64,000 nucleotides of DNA from Microbispora oryzae (GTDB taxonomy: Bacteria; Actinomycetota; Actinomycetes; Streptosporangiales; Streptosporangiaceae). How positions within the stretch are numbered: the stretch's first letter is position 1; each line of letters begins with the position of its first letter. Of the stretch, positions 25,043-33,365 are shown in pieces. The notes beneath the pieces are model-generated. The model made no database searches. It saw only the letters and a list, made by a program, of their open reading frames with translations, and had not been told where the DNA came from. Made by a program: the position numbers and the translations under genes. The stretch lies in contig NZ_JAFCNB010000025.1 in the NCBI RefSeq assembly GCF_017896165.1, forward strand, positions 1-64,000. The letters run 5' to 3'.

Positions 25043-25711
25043 ATGCACGCCCTGAACACCTTTACCCGCGCTCTCGCGCTCGCGGCCGTCCTGACCGCCG
25101 GCGGGATGGCGGCCTCGCCCATGGCGGCACACGCGGACGCCGTTCCGGCGGCCCCCGTCGCGCGCGCCGCCGCCGTCGCCGAACAACCCCTCGCCGAGGT
25201 CGCGGCCACCCTGCCCAGGGTCAGCCCGGCCGACGTGCTCCGCCTGGCCGCCAGCCAGAAGGGCATCACCGAGAACGCCCAGGGGGGCGGCACGAAGTTC
25301 CAGGCGTGGTACATGTCCACGCCGCGGGCGCGGGAGACCGTCGCGCGTGACGGGGGTTCCATCTCCGAGTACGCCAACGCCGCCTGGTGCGACATGTTCG
25401 TCTCCTGGGTGGGCAACAAGCTCGGCATCCAGCCCGTCATGGGCTGGGACTCCTACACCGTCGAGCACGCCCGCTGGTTCGAGCAGAACAACCGTTTCGG
25501 CACCGTGCCCAAGCCCGGCGCTGTGGTGTTCTTCGCCTGGGACGGCGGTAAGTCGATCGACGACATCGAGCACGTCGGCTTCGTTGTCAAGGACAACGGC
25601 AACGGCACGATCCAGACCATCGAGGGCAACAGCGACGGCGCCGTCCAGACCCGGACCAGGTCGACGGCCTACGTCGCTGGGTACGGCTACCCGTACTACA
25701 CCGCTCCCTGA
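25043..25711 (+). CDS. Secreted CHAP-domain peptidoglycan hydrolase
   Basis: 222-residue exported protein. The signal peptide (residues 1-32, cleavage near AHADA) is followed by an Ala-rich spacer and a CHAP amidase/endopeptidase domain (about 60-220) with Cys116 (AAWCDMFVSW), His177 (IEHVGFVV) and polar Glu194 (TIEGNS). It likely cuts peptide cross-bridges during growth or germination. It is controlled by the c-di-AMP riboswitch directly upstream, with AAGGGAG as ribosome-binding site. A strong hairpin terminator follows. Confidence 0.93.
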   Translation: MHALNTFTRALALAAVLTAGGMAASPMAAHADAVPAAPVARAAAVAEQPLAEVAATLPRVSPADVLRLAASQKGITENAQGGGTKFQAWYMSTPRARETVARDGGSISEYANAAWCDMFVSWVGNKLGIQPVMGWDSYTVEHARWFEQNNRFGTVPKPGAVVFFAWDGGKSIDDIEHVGFVVKDNGNGTIQTIEGNSDGAVQTRTRSTAYVAGYGYPYYTAP

Positions 25712-25772
25712 CGCCCCCATCCGCGAGGGACGCGGCCGGATCTCCCCCGGGGCCGCCCTGCCTCGCACACGG

Positions 25773-25805
25773 CGAGAGCGCGCACCTTCGCGGTGCGCGC
25801 TCTCG
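25773..25805. terminator. Strong bidirectional hairpin terminator
   Basis: Perfect 14-bp stem (arms 25773-25786 and 25792-25805, CGAGAGCGCGCACC and its complement) with a five-base TTCGC loop, between the convergent CHAP and MFS genes. Confidence 0.85.
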
Positions 25806-25831
25806 CGTTCGTTCACGGCCCTGAGCGGGGC

Positions 25832-27451
25832 TCATCCGGCGGCGGGGGCCGCCTCAGGGTGTCCTGCCGGCCGCGCCGTCTCCTCCGGCACGCTGTCCTG
25901 GACGACGCTGCCGGCCGGGGACTGCCCCGCGCCGCCCCGGTTCCGCAGGAGCACCACGGCCGCGACCGCGGTCGCGGCGAAGGCGACGGCGCCGACGGCG
26001 GCGACGGTGTTCAGCCCCGAGGTGAAGGCGTGCCGGGCGGCGTCGAGCAGCTGCGCGCCGAGGTCGCCCGGGAGCCGCCCGGCGGAGGACATGGCGCCGG
26101 TGATGCCGCCGCGGGCGGCTCCCGCCACGTCGGCGGGCAGTCCGGCGGGGGCCGAGTCGGCCAGGTTGACGCGGTAGACGAACGCGCCGAGGCTGCCCAT
26201 GGCCGCCACGCCGAGGGCCACGCCGAACTCCCCGCTGGTCTCCGACAGCGACGCCACCGAGCCCGCCTTCTCCATGGGGGCCGAGCCCATCATGAGGGTC
26301 ATGGTCAGGGCCATCGGGAGGGCGATGCCGAGGGAGATGAGCGTGAGCCCGGTCACCAGCAACGGGATCCCGCCGTTCACGCCGACCTGGGTGTGCACCA
26401 GCAGACCGGTGGCGGCGATCGCCAGCCCGAGACCGATGACGTTGGCGGTGGGGACGCGGCGGGCGAGGATGGGCGCGACCATGGTGCCGACCACCATCGC
26501 GATGTTCTGCGGCAGCAGCCACAGCCCGGCGTTCAACGGCGTGAGCGCGGCGACCGTCTGCAGGTAGAGCGTCGACATCAGGGTGCTGCCGGCCATCACG
26601 ACACCCGCGACCAGGCCGATCGCCAGCGGCGTGCTGAGCATTCGGTTGGAGAACAGGCTGAGGTCGAGCAGCGGGTGGGCGAGGCCGCGCTGACGGCGGA
26701 CGAACAGCACGGCCACGACGACGCCGGCCGCCAGGGCGAGCACGGGCACCGGGGCCGCGCCGCCCCGGGCCAGCTCCTTGAGGCCGTAGATGACGGGCAG
26801 GATCGCGGCCATCGACAGGCCGACGCTGACCAGGTCGAGCCGGCCGCCCTGCGGGTCGCGGTTCTCCGGCAGCAGCAGCGGGCCCGCCACGAGGAGCAGC
26901 ACCATGAACGGCACGCCGAGCAGGAAGGCCGAGCCCCACCAGAAGTGCTCGAGAAGGACCCCGCCGACGAGCGGGCCGAGGGTCACCCCACCCATGAAGC
27001 AGCTGAACCACAGGCCGATCGCCTGGCCCATCTGCTTGGGATCGTGGAACATGTTCCTGATCAGGGCCATGGTGGACGGCATCAACGTGGCGCCGGCCAC
27101 TCCCAGCAGGGCCCGGCTCGCGATCAGCATGAGCGGGGTGGAGGAGTAGGCCGCCAGCACGGACGCCACCCCGAACCCGGCGGCGCCGATCAGCAGCAGC
27201 CTGCGTCGGCCGATCCTGTCGCCCAGCGTGCCCATCGTCACGAGGAACCCGGCCAGCACGAACGAGTAGATGTCCAGGATCCATAGCTGCTCGGTGGAGC
27301 TCGCCCCGAGATCCGCGCTGAGATTCGGGAGGGCGAGATAGAGCACGCTGAGGTCGAGTGAGAGCAGCAGGGTGGGCAGGGCGAGCACCGCCAGCCCGAT
27401 CCACTCGCGGCGGCCGGCGCGGGCCGGTCCGGGTGCGGTCGTGGTGTCCAT
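25832..27451 (-). CDS. MFS drug transporter, DHA2 (EmrB/QacA) family
   Basis: 539-residue, 14-helix proton antiporter. Typical motifs: LDLSVLYLALPNLSADL (motif D1), GTLGDRIGRRRLLLIG (motif A), SRALLGVAGATLMPSTMALI (motif B/C region), and a long loop before the last helices. It probably exports a hydrophobic or cationic drug. ATG at 27451 follows AAGGG. The next gene upstream on the same strand, 141 bp away, is an SRPBCC protein; no TetR or MarR is adjacent. Confidence 0.92.
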   Translation of the reverse strand: MDTTTAPGPARAGRREWIGLAVLALPTLLLSLDLSVLYLALPNLSADLGASSTEQLWILDIYSFVLAGFLVTMGTLGDRIGRRRLLLIGAAGFGVASVLAAYSSTPLMLIASRALLGVAGATLMPSTMALIRNMFHDPKQMGQAIGLWFSCFMGGVTLGPLVGGVLLEHFWWGSAFLLGVPFMVLLLVAGPLLLPENRDPQGGRLDLVSVGLSMAAILPVIYGLKELARGGAAPVPVLALAAGVVVAVLFVRRQRGLAHPLLDLSLFSNRMLSTPLAIGLVAGVVMAGSTLMSTLYLQTVAALTPLNAGLWLLPQNIAMVVGTMVAPILARRVPTANVIGLGLAIAATGLLVHTQVGVNGGIPLLVTGLTLISLGIALPMALTMTLMMGSAPMEKAGSVASLSETSGEFGVALGVAAMGSLGAFVYRVNLADSAPAGLPADVAGAARGGITGAMSSAGRLPGDLGAQLLDAARHAFTSGLNTVAAVGAVAFAATAVAAVVLLRNRGGAGQSPAGSVVQDSVPEETARPAGHPEAAPAAG

Positions 27452-27592
27452 GGGAAAGACCCTTCGAGGTCGGAACGTGTGTCGGATGAGGGGCGGCCCG
27501 CGTGGGGGCCGCCGGGCCGCCGGATCGGTGTCGCCGCCGGTGCCCTCGGCGGTGTCGCCGGTGGTATGGAGATCGGCGCTACCGGTCACCTG

Positions 27593-28342
27593 TCAGGCGA
27601 ACGAGCGGTCGAGCCACGACTGCCAGGCCCGCGCGATCCGCTCCTCCTCGGCGTCCTTGGCGAAGTCGTGGTGCTCGATCACGACCATGCCCTGGTGCCC
27701 GTGGGAGAAGGTGCACAGCGCGTCGCCCACCCGTACGCCCACGGCGTTGGGCGCGTGGGCGAACACGACCTCGCCCTCCTCGGCGTCGAGACCGTCGACG
27801 GCCAGCCGCACGCGCGTGCCGGCCGTGACCGGGTCGGGCCCGGCGGGGTCGCCGACGCCGAGTGCCGCCCACAGCAGGCCCGCGTCGGCCACCTGCGGGC
27901 CCGGGGTGAACACGCTGCACTCGGCCACGCGGTTGGGGAAGCCGGCCAGGTAGGCGGCGAGCTTCAGCAGGTAGACCGGGTCGCCCTTGCGGAGCGCGTC
28001 GTACTCGGCCTCCCAGTCGTCGCCGAGGAAACCGCTGTGCACCAGGCGGACGACGGTGCGGCCGGAGTCGCGGCTCTCGATGCGGTAGTCGAACGCCATC
28101 GACGTGCCGTCGGGGCCCTCGCTGTTGTACGCGAAGTGGCGGCCGGGCTCCCAGGCGGTGACGGTCGCCTCGCTGGTGAATCCCATCAGCGTCATGCGGG
28201 CGGAGCCCCCGACGCCCGGCTCGACCTCGGTGCGCCCCATGAACCACGAGTCGATGCCCGGGCCCGTGGCGACGGCCTCCCACACCTGCTCGGGCGTGGC
28301 GGTCACTTCGATCTCTTCGCGGATCTCGAACGGATGCGGCAT
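27593..28342 (-). CDS. SRPBCC-domain protein
   Basis: 249 residues. The first 150 form an AHSA1-type START/Bet v1-like fold (IREEIEVTATPEQVWEAVATGPGIDSWFMGRTEVEPGVGG); the rest adds a second, less clear domain (TFSHGHQGMVVIEHHDF). Proteins of this fold bind small hydrophobic ligands. ATG at 28342 is the first giving the canonical N-terminus. It may share a message with the MFS gene downstream. The upstream 274 bp (28343-28616) contain an A-rich stretch near 28493-28506 and TTGACA on the minus strand at 28493-28488, but no full promoter I can defend. Confidence 0.85.
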   Translation of the reverse strand: MPHPFEIREEIEVTATPEQVWEAVATGPGIDSWFMGRTEVEPGVGGSARMTLMGFTSEATVTAWEPGRHFAYNSEGPDGTSMAFDYRIESRDSGRTVVRLVHSGFLGDDWEAEYDALRKGDPVYLLKLAAYLAGFPNRVAECSVFTPGPQVADAGLLWAALGVGDPAGPDPVTAGTRVRLAVDGLDAEEGEVVFAHAPNAVGVRVGDALCTFSHGHQGMVVIEHHDFAKDAEEERIARAWQSWLDRSFA

Positions 28343-28616
28343 CGGAGTGCTCCTCGTCGGTCTATCGGTTGAAGCTGCCGGTCTACGCGTGCCGGTCAGC
28401 GGGTGTGTCGCTGTCGGTTCCGCCCCGGGTTCCGCTCGGCGCGTCGCCCTTCGGGGTGGCTCCACCGTGCCAGCCGACGATATGAGTTGTCAAGAAGAAA
28501 AAAATTGTCGGTACGGGCGGGCTCCCGCCGCGTGGGTGCGGGCATGACGGGCCGGGGCGGTTGTCAGGAGTGCGGAGGCCGGGTCCGCGGTCTCACCGGG
28601 TCACCGGGGCACCGGG

Positions 28617-30587
28617 TCACCGGGGCGGGGTGCCGAGGCTGCGGGTGAGCATGGTCAGGTGATCGGAGACCGGGCCGAGGGTGAGCAGGCCGCTGCCCGC
28701 CCCGGCGAGCTCTCCCGACGCGGGGGCCAGCTCGGCGCGGGCGCGTTCCATCACCGCCCGGTCGCCCACTTCCACGGCGGCGCGCGCGGTCAGGCACCAC
28801 AGGGCCTCGAACAGCAGGTCGCGGGGCGGGCCGGGAACGGCGCGCACCGCTGCCGCCGCCTCGCCGCGGCGGCCCTCGGCGAGCAGGACGACCGGCCGTG
28901 CCCAGGGCTCGTACGGTCCCCAGTCGATGTCGCCGCCGGGGGCAGGCGTTCCGTGGCGGAGGCGGAGGCACAGCAGCGCGAGCGGCAGCAGCCCCCGCTC
29001 CAGCCCTGGCATGCCCGCGCCCTCCAGCCGGCCGGCCGCCTCGCGGTAGGCCGCCTCCACCTCGCCGACCGGCGCCCGCCCTGACACGTCGAGCCGCAAC
29101 GCCCGATACCAGCCGGTGAACACCCCCACCAGGGGCAGCTCGTGCCGGGCGGCGAGACGGTCGGCCGCCTCGGCGTGGACGTCGGCCACGGAGAAGTCCG
29201 CGAGCGCGCCGCGCGCCTGGACGCGGACGAGGTGCCCGAGCACTTCGAAGGTGGTCAGGCCGTGCCGGGCGGCCACGTCGACCAGTTCCGCGCCGATGGC
29301 GTCGCGCCGAACCGCCAGCCCCGCCCGCTGGAATGTCTGCATGAAGCGACCGTTGAGCGCGAACGCCAGCAGGGCCGGGTCGTCCAGGCCCCGGGCGAGT
29401 TCCTCGGCCTGGCGGGCGGCCTCGCGACCGCGCGGCGTCCCGGTGCCCCGCGACTCCAGGGCGACGGTCGCCAGCAGGCGGGCCCGGGCCGCGCCGTGCC
29501 CGGAGGCCGGAAGCGCCGCCAGAGCGCGTTCGGCGGCGGCCACGATCAGGGCGGCCTGGTCCGGGTCGTCGGAACGGGTCCAGATCGCCGGAACGTCGAA
29601 GGCGCCGATCACACGGGCGGTCAGGTCAGGATCGCCCAGTTCCTCGGCCGCCGCGATGGCCGCCACGCGGTGACGCCGGGTCGTCTCCAGCCCGGCGCCT
29701 CCGGTTACCGCGAGGTTCCTCAGCAGGTCGACGGTCGACTCCAGCCGGGCTCTGGCACCGGGCGGCACCGTACGGTCGTAGGCGGCGGCCGCCTGCGCCC
29801 AGACCAGGTCCGCCGCCCCGGCAGGACCGGGTTCGGGGACCAGCCGGTCGGCGTGGTGGAGGATGTCGTCCTCCAGCCGGCGGAGCCCGGGACCGGGATC
29901 CAACCCCAGGTGCTCGGCCAGGAGCCGGCGCGCCCGGCGGAGCACCTCGAGGGCGTCGCCCTGGCGACCGGTGCGGTACAGCGCGAGTGCCAGCAGACGC
30001 CAGGCGTCCTCCCGCCAGGGATGCTCGGTCACGTGCGCGTCCAGATCGGGCACCGCCTCGGCGGCCGCGCCCAGGGCGAGGCGGGCCTCCGCGACGCGCT
30101 CGACGGCGTGCAGCCGCAGCTCGGTGAGCCGGGAGCGGTCGGCCGTGGCCCAGTCCTCACCGGCGAACCCGGCGTACGCCGGTCCGCGCCACCAGCTCAG
30201 GGCGCCGGTCAGCCGGGCGAGCGCGTCGCGGGGCGGCAGCGCCGCCGCGGCGGCCATCGCCTGCTCGAACCGCCAGGCGTCGACCGAACCGGGCTCGGCA
30301 CGCAGGGCGTACCCGGGGCCCACAGTCACCAGCAACCGGGGCGGCGTCCGGGGTGGGCGCTCCGGCTCCAGGGCCCGGCGAAGCGCGGCCACGAAGGTGC
30401 GCACCGCGCCCACGGCTCCGGCCGGGGGATCGGTCCAGAGGTCCTCCACCAGGCGCCCGACCGGGACGACGCGGCGGCGGGCGATGATCAGCCGGGCCAG
30501 CACGGCCCGGTGCCGGGGGCCCTTCAGGGCGACCTCGTCGCCTCGGCCGTTCCAGGCCGTCACCGGCCCCAGCACGCCGAAGTCCAC
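28617..30587 (-). CDS. SARP/AfsR-like regulator without NB-ARC
   Basis: 656 residues. The N-terminal OmpR-type winged helix (about 1-95, LGPVTAWNGRGDEVALKGPRHRAVLARLI) and BTAD domain (about 100-245, DAWRFEQAMAAAAAL, VTEHPWREDAWRLLALALYRTGRQGDALEVLRRARRLL) are followed directly by about 400 residues of TPR-like helices. The ATPase module of full AfsR proteins is absent. SARPs activate secondary-metabolite or conjugation genes; no obvious target cluster is next to it. GTG at 30587 follows a GGGGGAG ribosome-binding site. Confidence 0.88.
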   Translation of the reverse strand: MDFGVLGPVTAWNGRGDEVALKGPRHRAVLARLIIARRRVVPVGRLVEDLWTDPPAGAVGAVRTFVAALRRALEPERPPRTPPRLLVTVGPGYALRAEPGSVDAWRFEQAMAAAAALPPRDALARLTGALSWWRGPAYAGFAGEDWATADRSRLTELRLHAVERVAEARLALGAAAEAVPDLDAHVTEHPWREDAWRLLALALYRTGRQGDALEVLRRARRLLAEHLGLDPGPGLRRLEDDILHHADRLVPEPGPAGAADLVWAQAAAAYDRTVPPGARARLESTVDLLRNLAVTGGAGLETTRRHRVAAIAAAEELGDPDLTARVIGAFDVPAIWTRSDDPDQAALIVAAAERALAALPASGHGAARARLLATVALESRGTGTPRGREAARQAEELARGLDDPALLAFALNGRFMQTFQRAGLAVRRDAIGAELVDVAARHGLTTFEVLGHLVRVQARGALADFSVADVHAEAADRLAARHELPLVGVFTGWYRALRLDVSGRAPVGEVEAAYREAAGRLEGAGMPGLERGLLPLALLCLRLRHGTPAPGGDIDWGPYEPWARPVVLLAEGRRGEAAAAVRAVPGPPRDLLFEALWCLTARAAVEVGDRAVMERARAELAPASGELAGAGSGLLTLGPVSDHLTMLTRSLGTPPR

Positions 30588-30702
30588 CCCCGCTCCCCCT
30601 TCCCGCGACGTCGTCCCTGGTCACGGTAGCGCGCTGACCGGATGCTCATCCGGCCGCGGAAGGCTTGGGACGTCTCATCAGCCGACTGGAAGGGGCGGGG
30701 CC

Positions 30703-31581
30703 ATGTCCCCTGTCATCACGGGATTCGACTACCGGCGCGTCGCCGTCGCGGACGGCGTGTCCCTGAACACCGCCGTCGCGGGATCGGGCAGTCCGATCGT
30801 GCTGCTGCACGGCTTCCCGCAGACCCATCTCATGTGGCGGCACGTCGCCGCGGACCTCGCCCGGGACCACACCGTCATCTGCCCCGACCTGCGAGGGTAC
30901 GGGGGCAGCGACAAGCCCGCGGACCCCGACGGCACCGCCTACGCCAAGCGCACCATGGCGGCGGACGTCGTGGGCCTGGCCAGGCGACTGGGGCACGACC
31001 GGTTCGCCCTGGCCGGGCACGACAGGGGCGCCCTGGTCGCCTTCCGCGCCGCGCTCGACCACCCCGGGGTGGTCACGCACCTGGCCTCCCTCGACGTGCT
31101 GCCCACCCTGGACATGTGGGAGGCGATGCACGGCACCTCCGCCGCCGTCGGCTTCCACCTCTACCTGATGGCGCAGCCGCCCGGCCTGCCCGAACGGATG
31201 ATCAGCGCGGCCGCCGACGCGTTCTTCGGCCACTTCCTGGACGTCTGGGCCACCGGCCCGGGGGTGATCCCCGCCGACGTCCGGCGAGCCTACCTGGACG
31301 CCTGCCGGGCGGCCGTGCCCTCGATCGTCGCCGACTACCGGGCGTCGGCCGGCGTGGACGTCGACCACGACCGCGCCGACCGGGACGCGGGCAACCGGCT
31401 GCGCATGCCGGTCACCGTGCTCCAGCAGGACTGGGGCGCCGCGCTCGGCTTCGACGCCGCGGCCCTGTGGCGTGCCTGGGCTCCCGACCTGAGTCACCGC
31501 ACCGTCGGCTGGGGTCACTTCATGGCGGAGGAGGCGCCCGCCGGGGTCGCGGCGGAACTGCGGGCACTGCTCGCGCGGTGA
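30703..31581 (+). CDS. Alpha/beta hydrolase of the haloacetate dehalogenase/epoxide hydrolase group
   Basis: 292 residues. Oxyanion HGFP (36-39), nucleophile D107 in AGHDRGA, catalytic H272 in VGWGHFMAEEAP. The overall sequence (YRASAGVDVDHDRAD, DVLPTLDMWE, MAQPPGLPERM) is close to fluoroacetate dehalogenases. As I recall that family, the carboxylate-binding Arg after the nucleophile and the Trp of the halide pocket are here Leu residues (HDRGAL, FHLYLMAQP). The true substrate may therefore be an epoxide or ester. AAGGGGCGGGG precedes the ATG. Divergent from the SARP gene. Confidence 0.85.
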   Translation: MSPVITGFDYRRVAVADGVSLNTAVAGSGSPIVLLHGFPQTHLMWRHVAADLARDHTVICPDLRGYGGSDKPADPDGTAYAKRTMAADVVGLARRLGHDRFALAGHDRGALVAFRAALDHPGVVTHLASLDVLPTLDMWEAMHGTSAAVGFHLYLMAQPPGLPERMISAAADAFFGHFLDVWATGPGVIPADVRRAYLDACRAAVPSIVADYRASAGVDVDHDRADRDAGNRLRMPVTVLQQDWGAALGFDAAALWRAWAPDLSHRTVGWGHFMAEEAPAGVAAELRALLAR

Positions 31582-31632
31582 CGTCCGGTCATTCCCGCAG
31601 GCGGCCGTGCATCGGCGAGAAGCGCCGCTCGT

Positions 31633-31663
31633 TTGACCCTGACGCTGCGTCAACTCCTAGCAT
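31633..31663 (+). promoter_or_regulatory. MerR-type promoter with 19-bp spacer, leaderless
   Basis: TTGACC (31633-31638) and TAGCAT (31658-31663) are 19 bp apart, the long spacing typical of MerR-activated promoters. The spacer contains the perfect dyad TGACGCTGCGTCA (31640-31652). Transcription should begin at or next to the ATG at 31671. The MerR gene is second in the operon. Confidence 0.8.
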
Positions 31664-31670
31664 CGGCGCC

Positions 31671-32561
31671 ATGTCGATCACTGTTCTTGACACCTGCTCG
31701 GCGATACGGGCGATCCTGCTGGCTCCGGTGGCGGACCGCGTCGACCTGCTGCGTTCGATGCTGGAGCCCACCAGGGGCATGTACCGCCACCACCCCGGCG
31801 AGGTGGACCTGGTGGCCATGCACCTCCAGGCGTCGGGATTCCCCGTCGACCGCGATGAGGAGCGTTGCCTCGACGCGCTCGACACCCTGGCGGCGGCCGG
31901 AGCCTGGGACCGGATGCGACGGGCCCTCGATGACGCTTCCGCCGTACTTCTGGAGGCGACGCCGGGGCTGGCGGCCCCGGACATCACCGTGCTGTTCGTG
32001 CTCGGCGATCCGGGTGACGAGCACTTCATGGGTCCCTGCCAAGGAGTGACCGGATTCGGCGGCATCTCGGGCCACATTGTGATCACGTTCTGGCCCTTTC
32101 CCGAGAACGTGGAGCGCCTGGAGGCCACCGCCGTGCACGAACTCCATCACAACCTGCGGTTCGGCCCGGGCGGGGTCGTGTGGAACCCCATGACCGTCAC
32201 GGTCGGCGATCACATCGTCTCCGAGGGCCTGGCCGACGCCTTCGCCCGCCAGCTCTACGGCGACGAGCTCGGCCCCACCCGCATCGGCGTGCCGCACCTG
32301 CACGACGACGAGATCTTCGGCAAGGTGCTCACCGGGCTCGACGTGACAGGCATGCGGAACTTCACCGCCTGGGTGCACGGCGACCCCAGCGCCGAGCGCT
32401 TCGGCCTCACCCCGGTGGGGCTGCCGATGGGCGCCGGGTACGCCGCGGGCAACCGGCTGGTCGACACCTACCTGGCGGCGACCGGGCAGACGGCGGCGCA
32501 GGCCCTGCACGCACAAAGCTCGGAGATCATCGCGACCACGCTCCGCCGCGGGCGACACTGA
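31671..32561 (+). CDS. DUF2268-type putative zinc protease
   Basis: 296 residues. The metallopeptidase motif HELHH (156-160, ATAVHELHHNLRFG) and a downstream acidic SEGLADAFARQLYGDE match the DUF2268 predicted Zn-dependent protease family. No signal peptide, so probably cytoplasmic. It is translated from a leaderless message started by the MerR-type promoter, and is followed after three bases by the merR/TipAS-like gene. The pair forms an autoregulated operon, suggesting that the protease answers the compound sensed by the regulator (inference). Confidence 0.83.
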   Translation: MSITVLDTCSAIRAILLAPVADRVDLLRSMLEPTRGMYRHHPGEVDLVAMHLQASGFPVDRDEERCLDALDTLAAAGAWDRMRRALDDASAVLLEATPGLAAPDITVLFVLGDPGDEHFMGPCQGVTGFGGISGHIVITFWPFPENVERLEATAVHELHHNLRFGPGGVVWNPMTVTVGDHIVSEGLADAFARQLYGDELGPTRIGVPHLHDDEIFGKVLTGLDVTGMRNFTAWVHGDPSAERFGLTPVGLPMGAGYAAGNRLVDTYLAATGQTAAQALHAQSSEIIATTLRRGRH

Positions 32562-32564
32562 ACG

Positions 32565-33323
32565 ATGGAGTGGACGATCCAAGAACTCGCGACGAGGGCC
32601 GGTGTCACCAGCCGCACTCTGCGTCACTACGACCGCATCGGGCTCTTGGCCCCGTCCCGGGTCGGCGCGAACGGGTACCGCTACTACAACCCCACCGCGG
32701 TCGCCCGGCTCCAGCGGATTCTGCTCATGCGCCGGCTCGGCATGGGCCTGCCCGCCATCGCCGAGGTCCTGGACGACGAGGTGGACACGTGCGACGGGCT
32801 CCGCGCCCACATCGCCGCACTGGAAGAGGAGCGGGACCGCGTCGAACGGCAGATCCGGTCCGTGCGTCACACACTGGAGGCCCTGGAGGCGGGGGCGGAG
32901 CCGCGGATGGACGTCATGTTGGCGGGGTTCAACGACCGTTACAAGGACGAGGTGATCTCACGCTGGGGCGAGCGCGCGTTCCGGGTGAGCAACGACTGGT
33001 GGCACGGCAAGACCCTTGACCAGCAGCGGGCCTGGAAGCAGGCCACCGAAGACCTCGTCGCCGCATGGGTCGCCGCAGCGAAGGCCGGGACCTCTCCGAC
33101 ATCGGAACACGCTCAGTCACTGGCTGCCCGGCACGTCCGGTGGCTGAGCCAGATCCCGGGTACCCCCACGGCCGAGGGCGACCGGGAGCGCTCGATCGAG
33201 ATGGTGAAGGGCCTGGGGGACATGTACGTCGACGACCCCCGCTTCGCCGGCATGTACGACGACGCCGCGGGGGCGACATTCGTGCGCGACGCGCTGAAGG
33301 CGTACGCGCGGACCCGGATGTAG
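32565..33323 (+). CDS. MerR-family regulator with TipAS-like domain
   Basis: 252 residues: MerR winged helix (1-70, TIQELATRAGVTSRTLRHYDRIGLLAPSR), long dimerisation helix (about 80-115, HIAALEEERDRVERQIRSV), and a C-terminal TipAS-type antibiotic-recognition domain (130-252, FNDRYKDEVISRWGERAFRVSNDWW). TipAL-like proteins bind thiopeptides or other cyclic molecules and activate their own promoter (known). The dyad in the 19-bp spacer at 31633-31663 is the likely binding site. Confidence 0.92.
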   Translation: MEWTIQELATRAGVTSRTLRHYDRIGLLAPSRVGANGYRYYNPTAVARLQRILLMRRLGMGLPAIAEVLDDEVDTCDGLRAHIAALEEERDRVERQIRSVRHTLEALEAGAEPRMDVMLAGFNDRYKDEVISRWGERAFRVSNDWWHGKTLDQQRAWKQATEDLVAAWVAAAKAGTSPTSEHAQSLAARHVRWLSQIPGTPTAEGDRERSIEMVKGLGDMYVDDPRFAGMYDDAAGATFVRDALKAYARTRM

Positions 33324-33365
33324 CCGGTGTCACGGACTAGGTTGGCGGAGCACGGAGGAGGCGCA

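Noticed and set aside
28565-28640. CRISPR-like or structured repeat near the end of the SARP gene
   Set aside because: GGTCACCGGG-type repeats are short, adjacent and without spacers; this is simple-sequence repetition at a GC-rich gene end.
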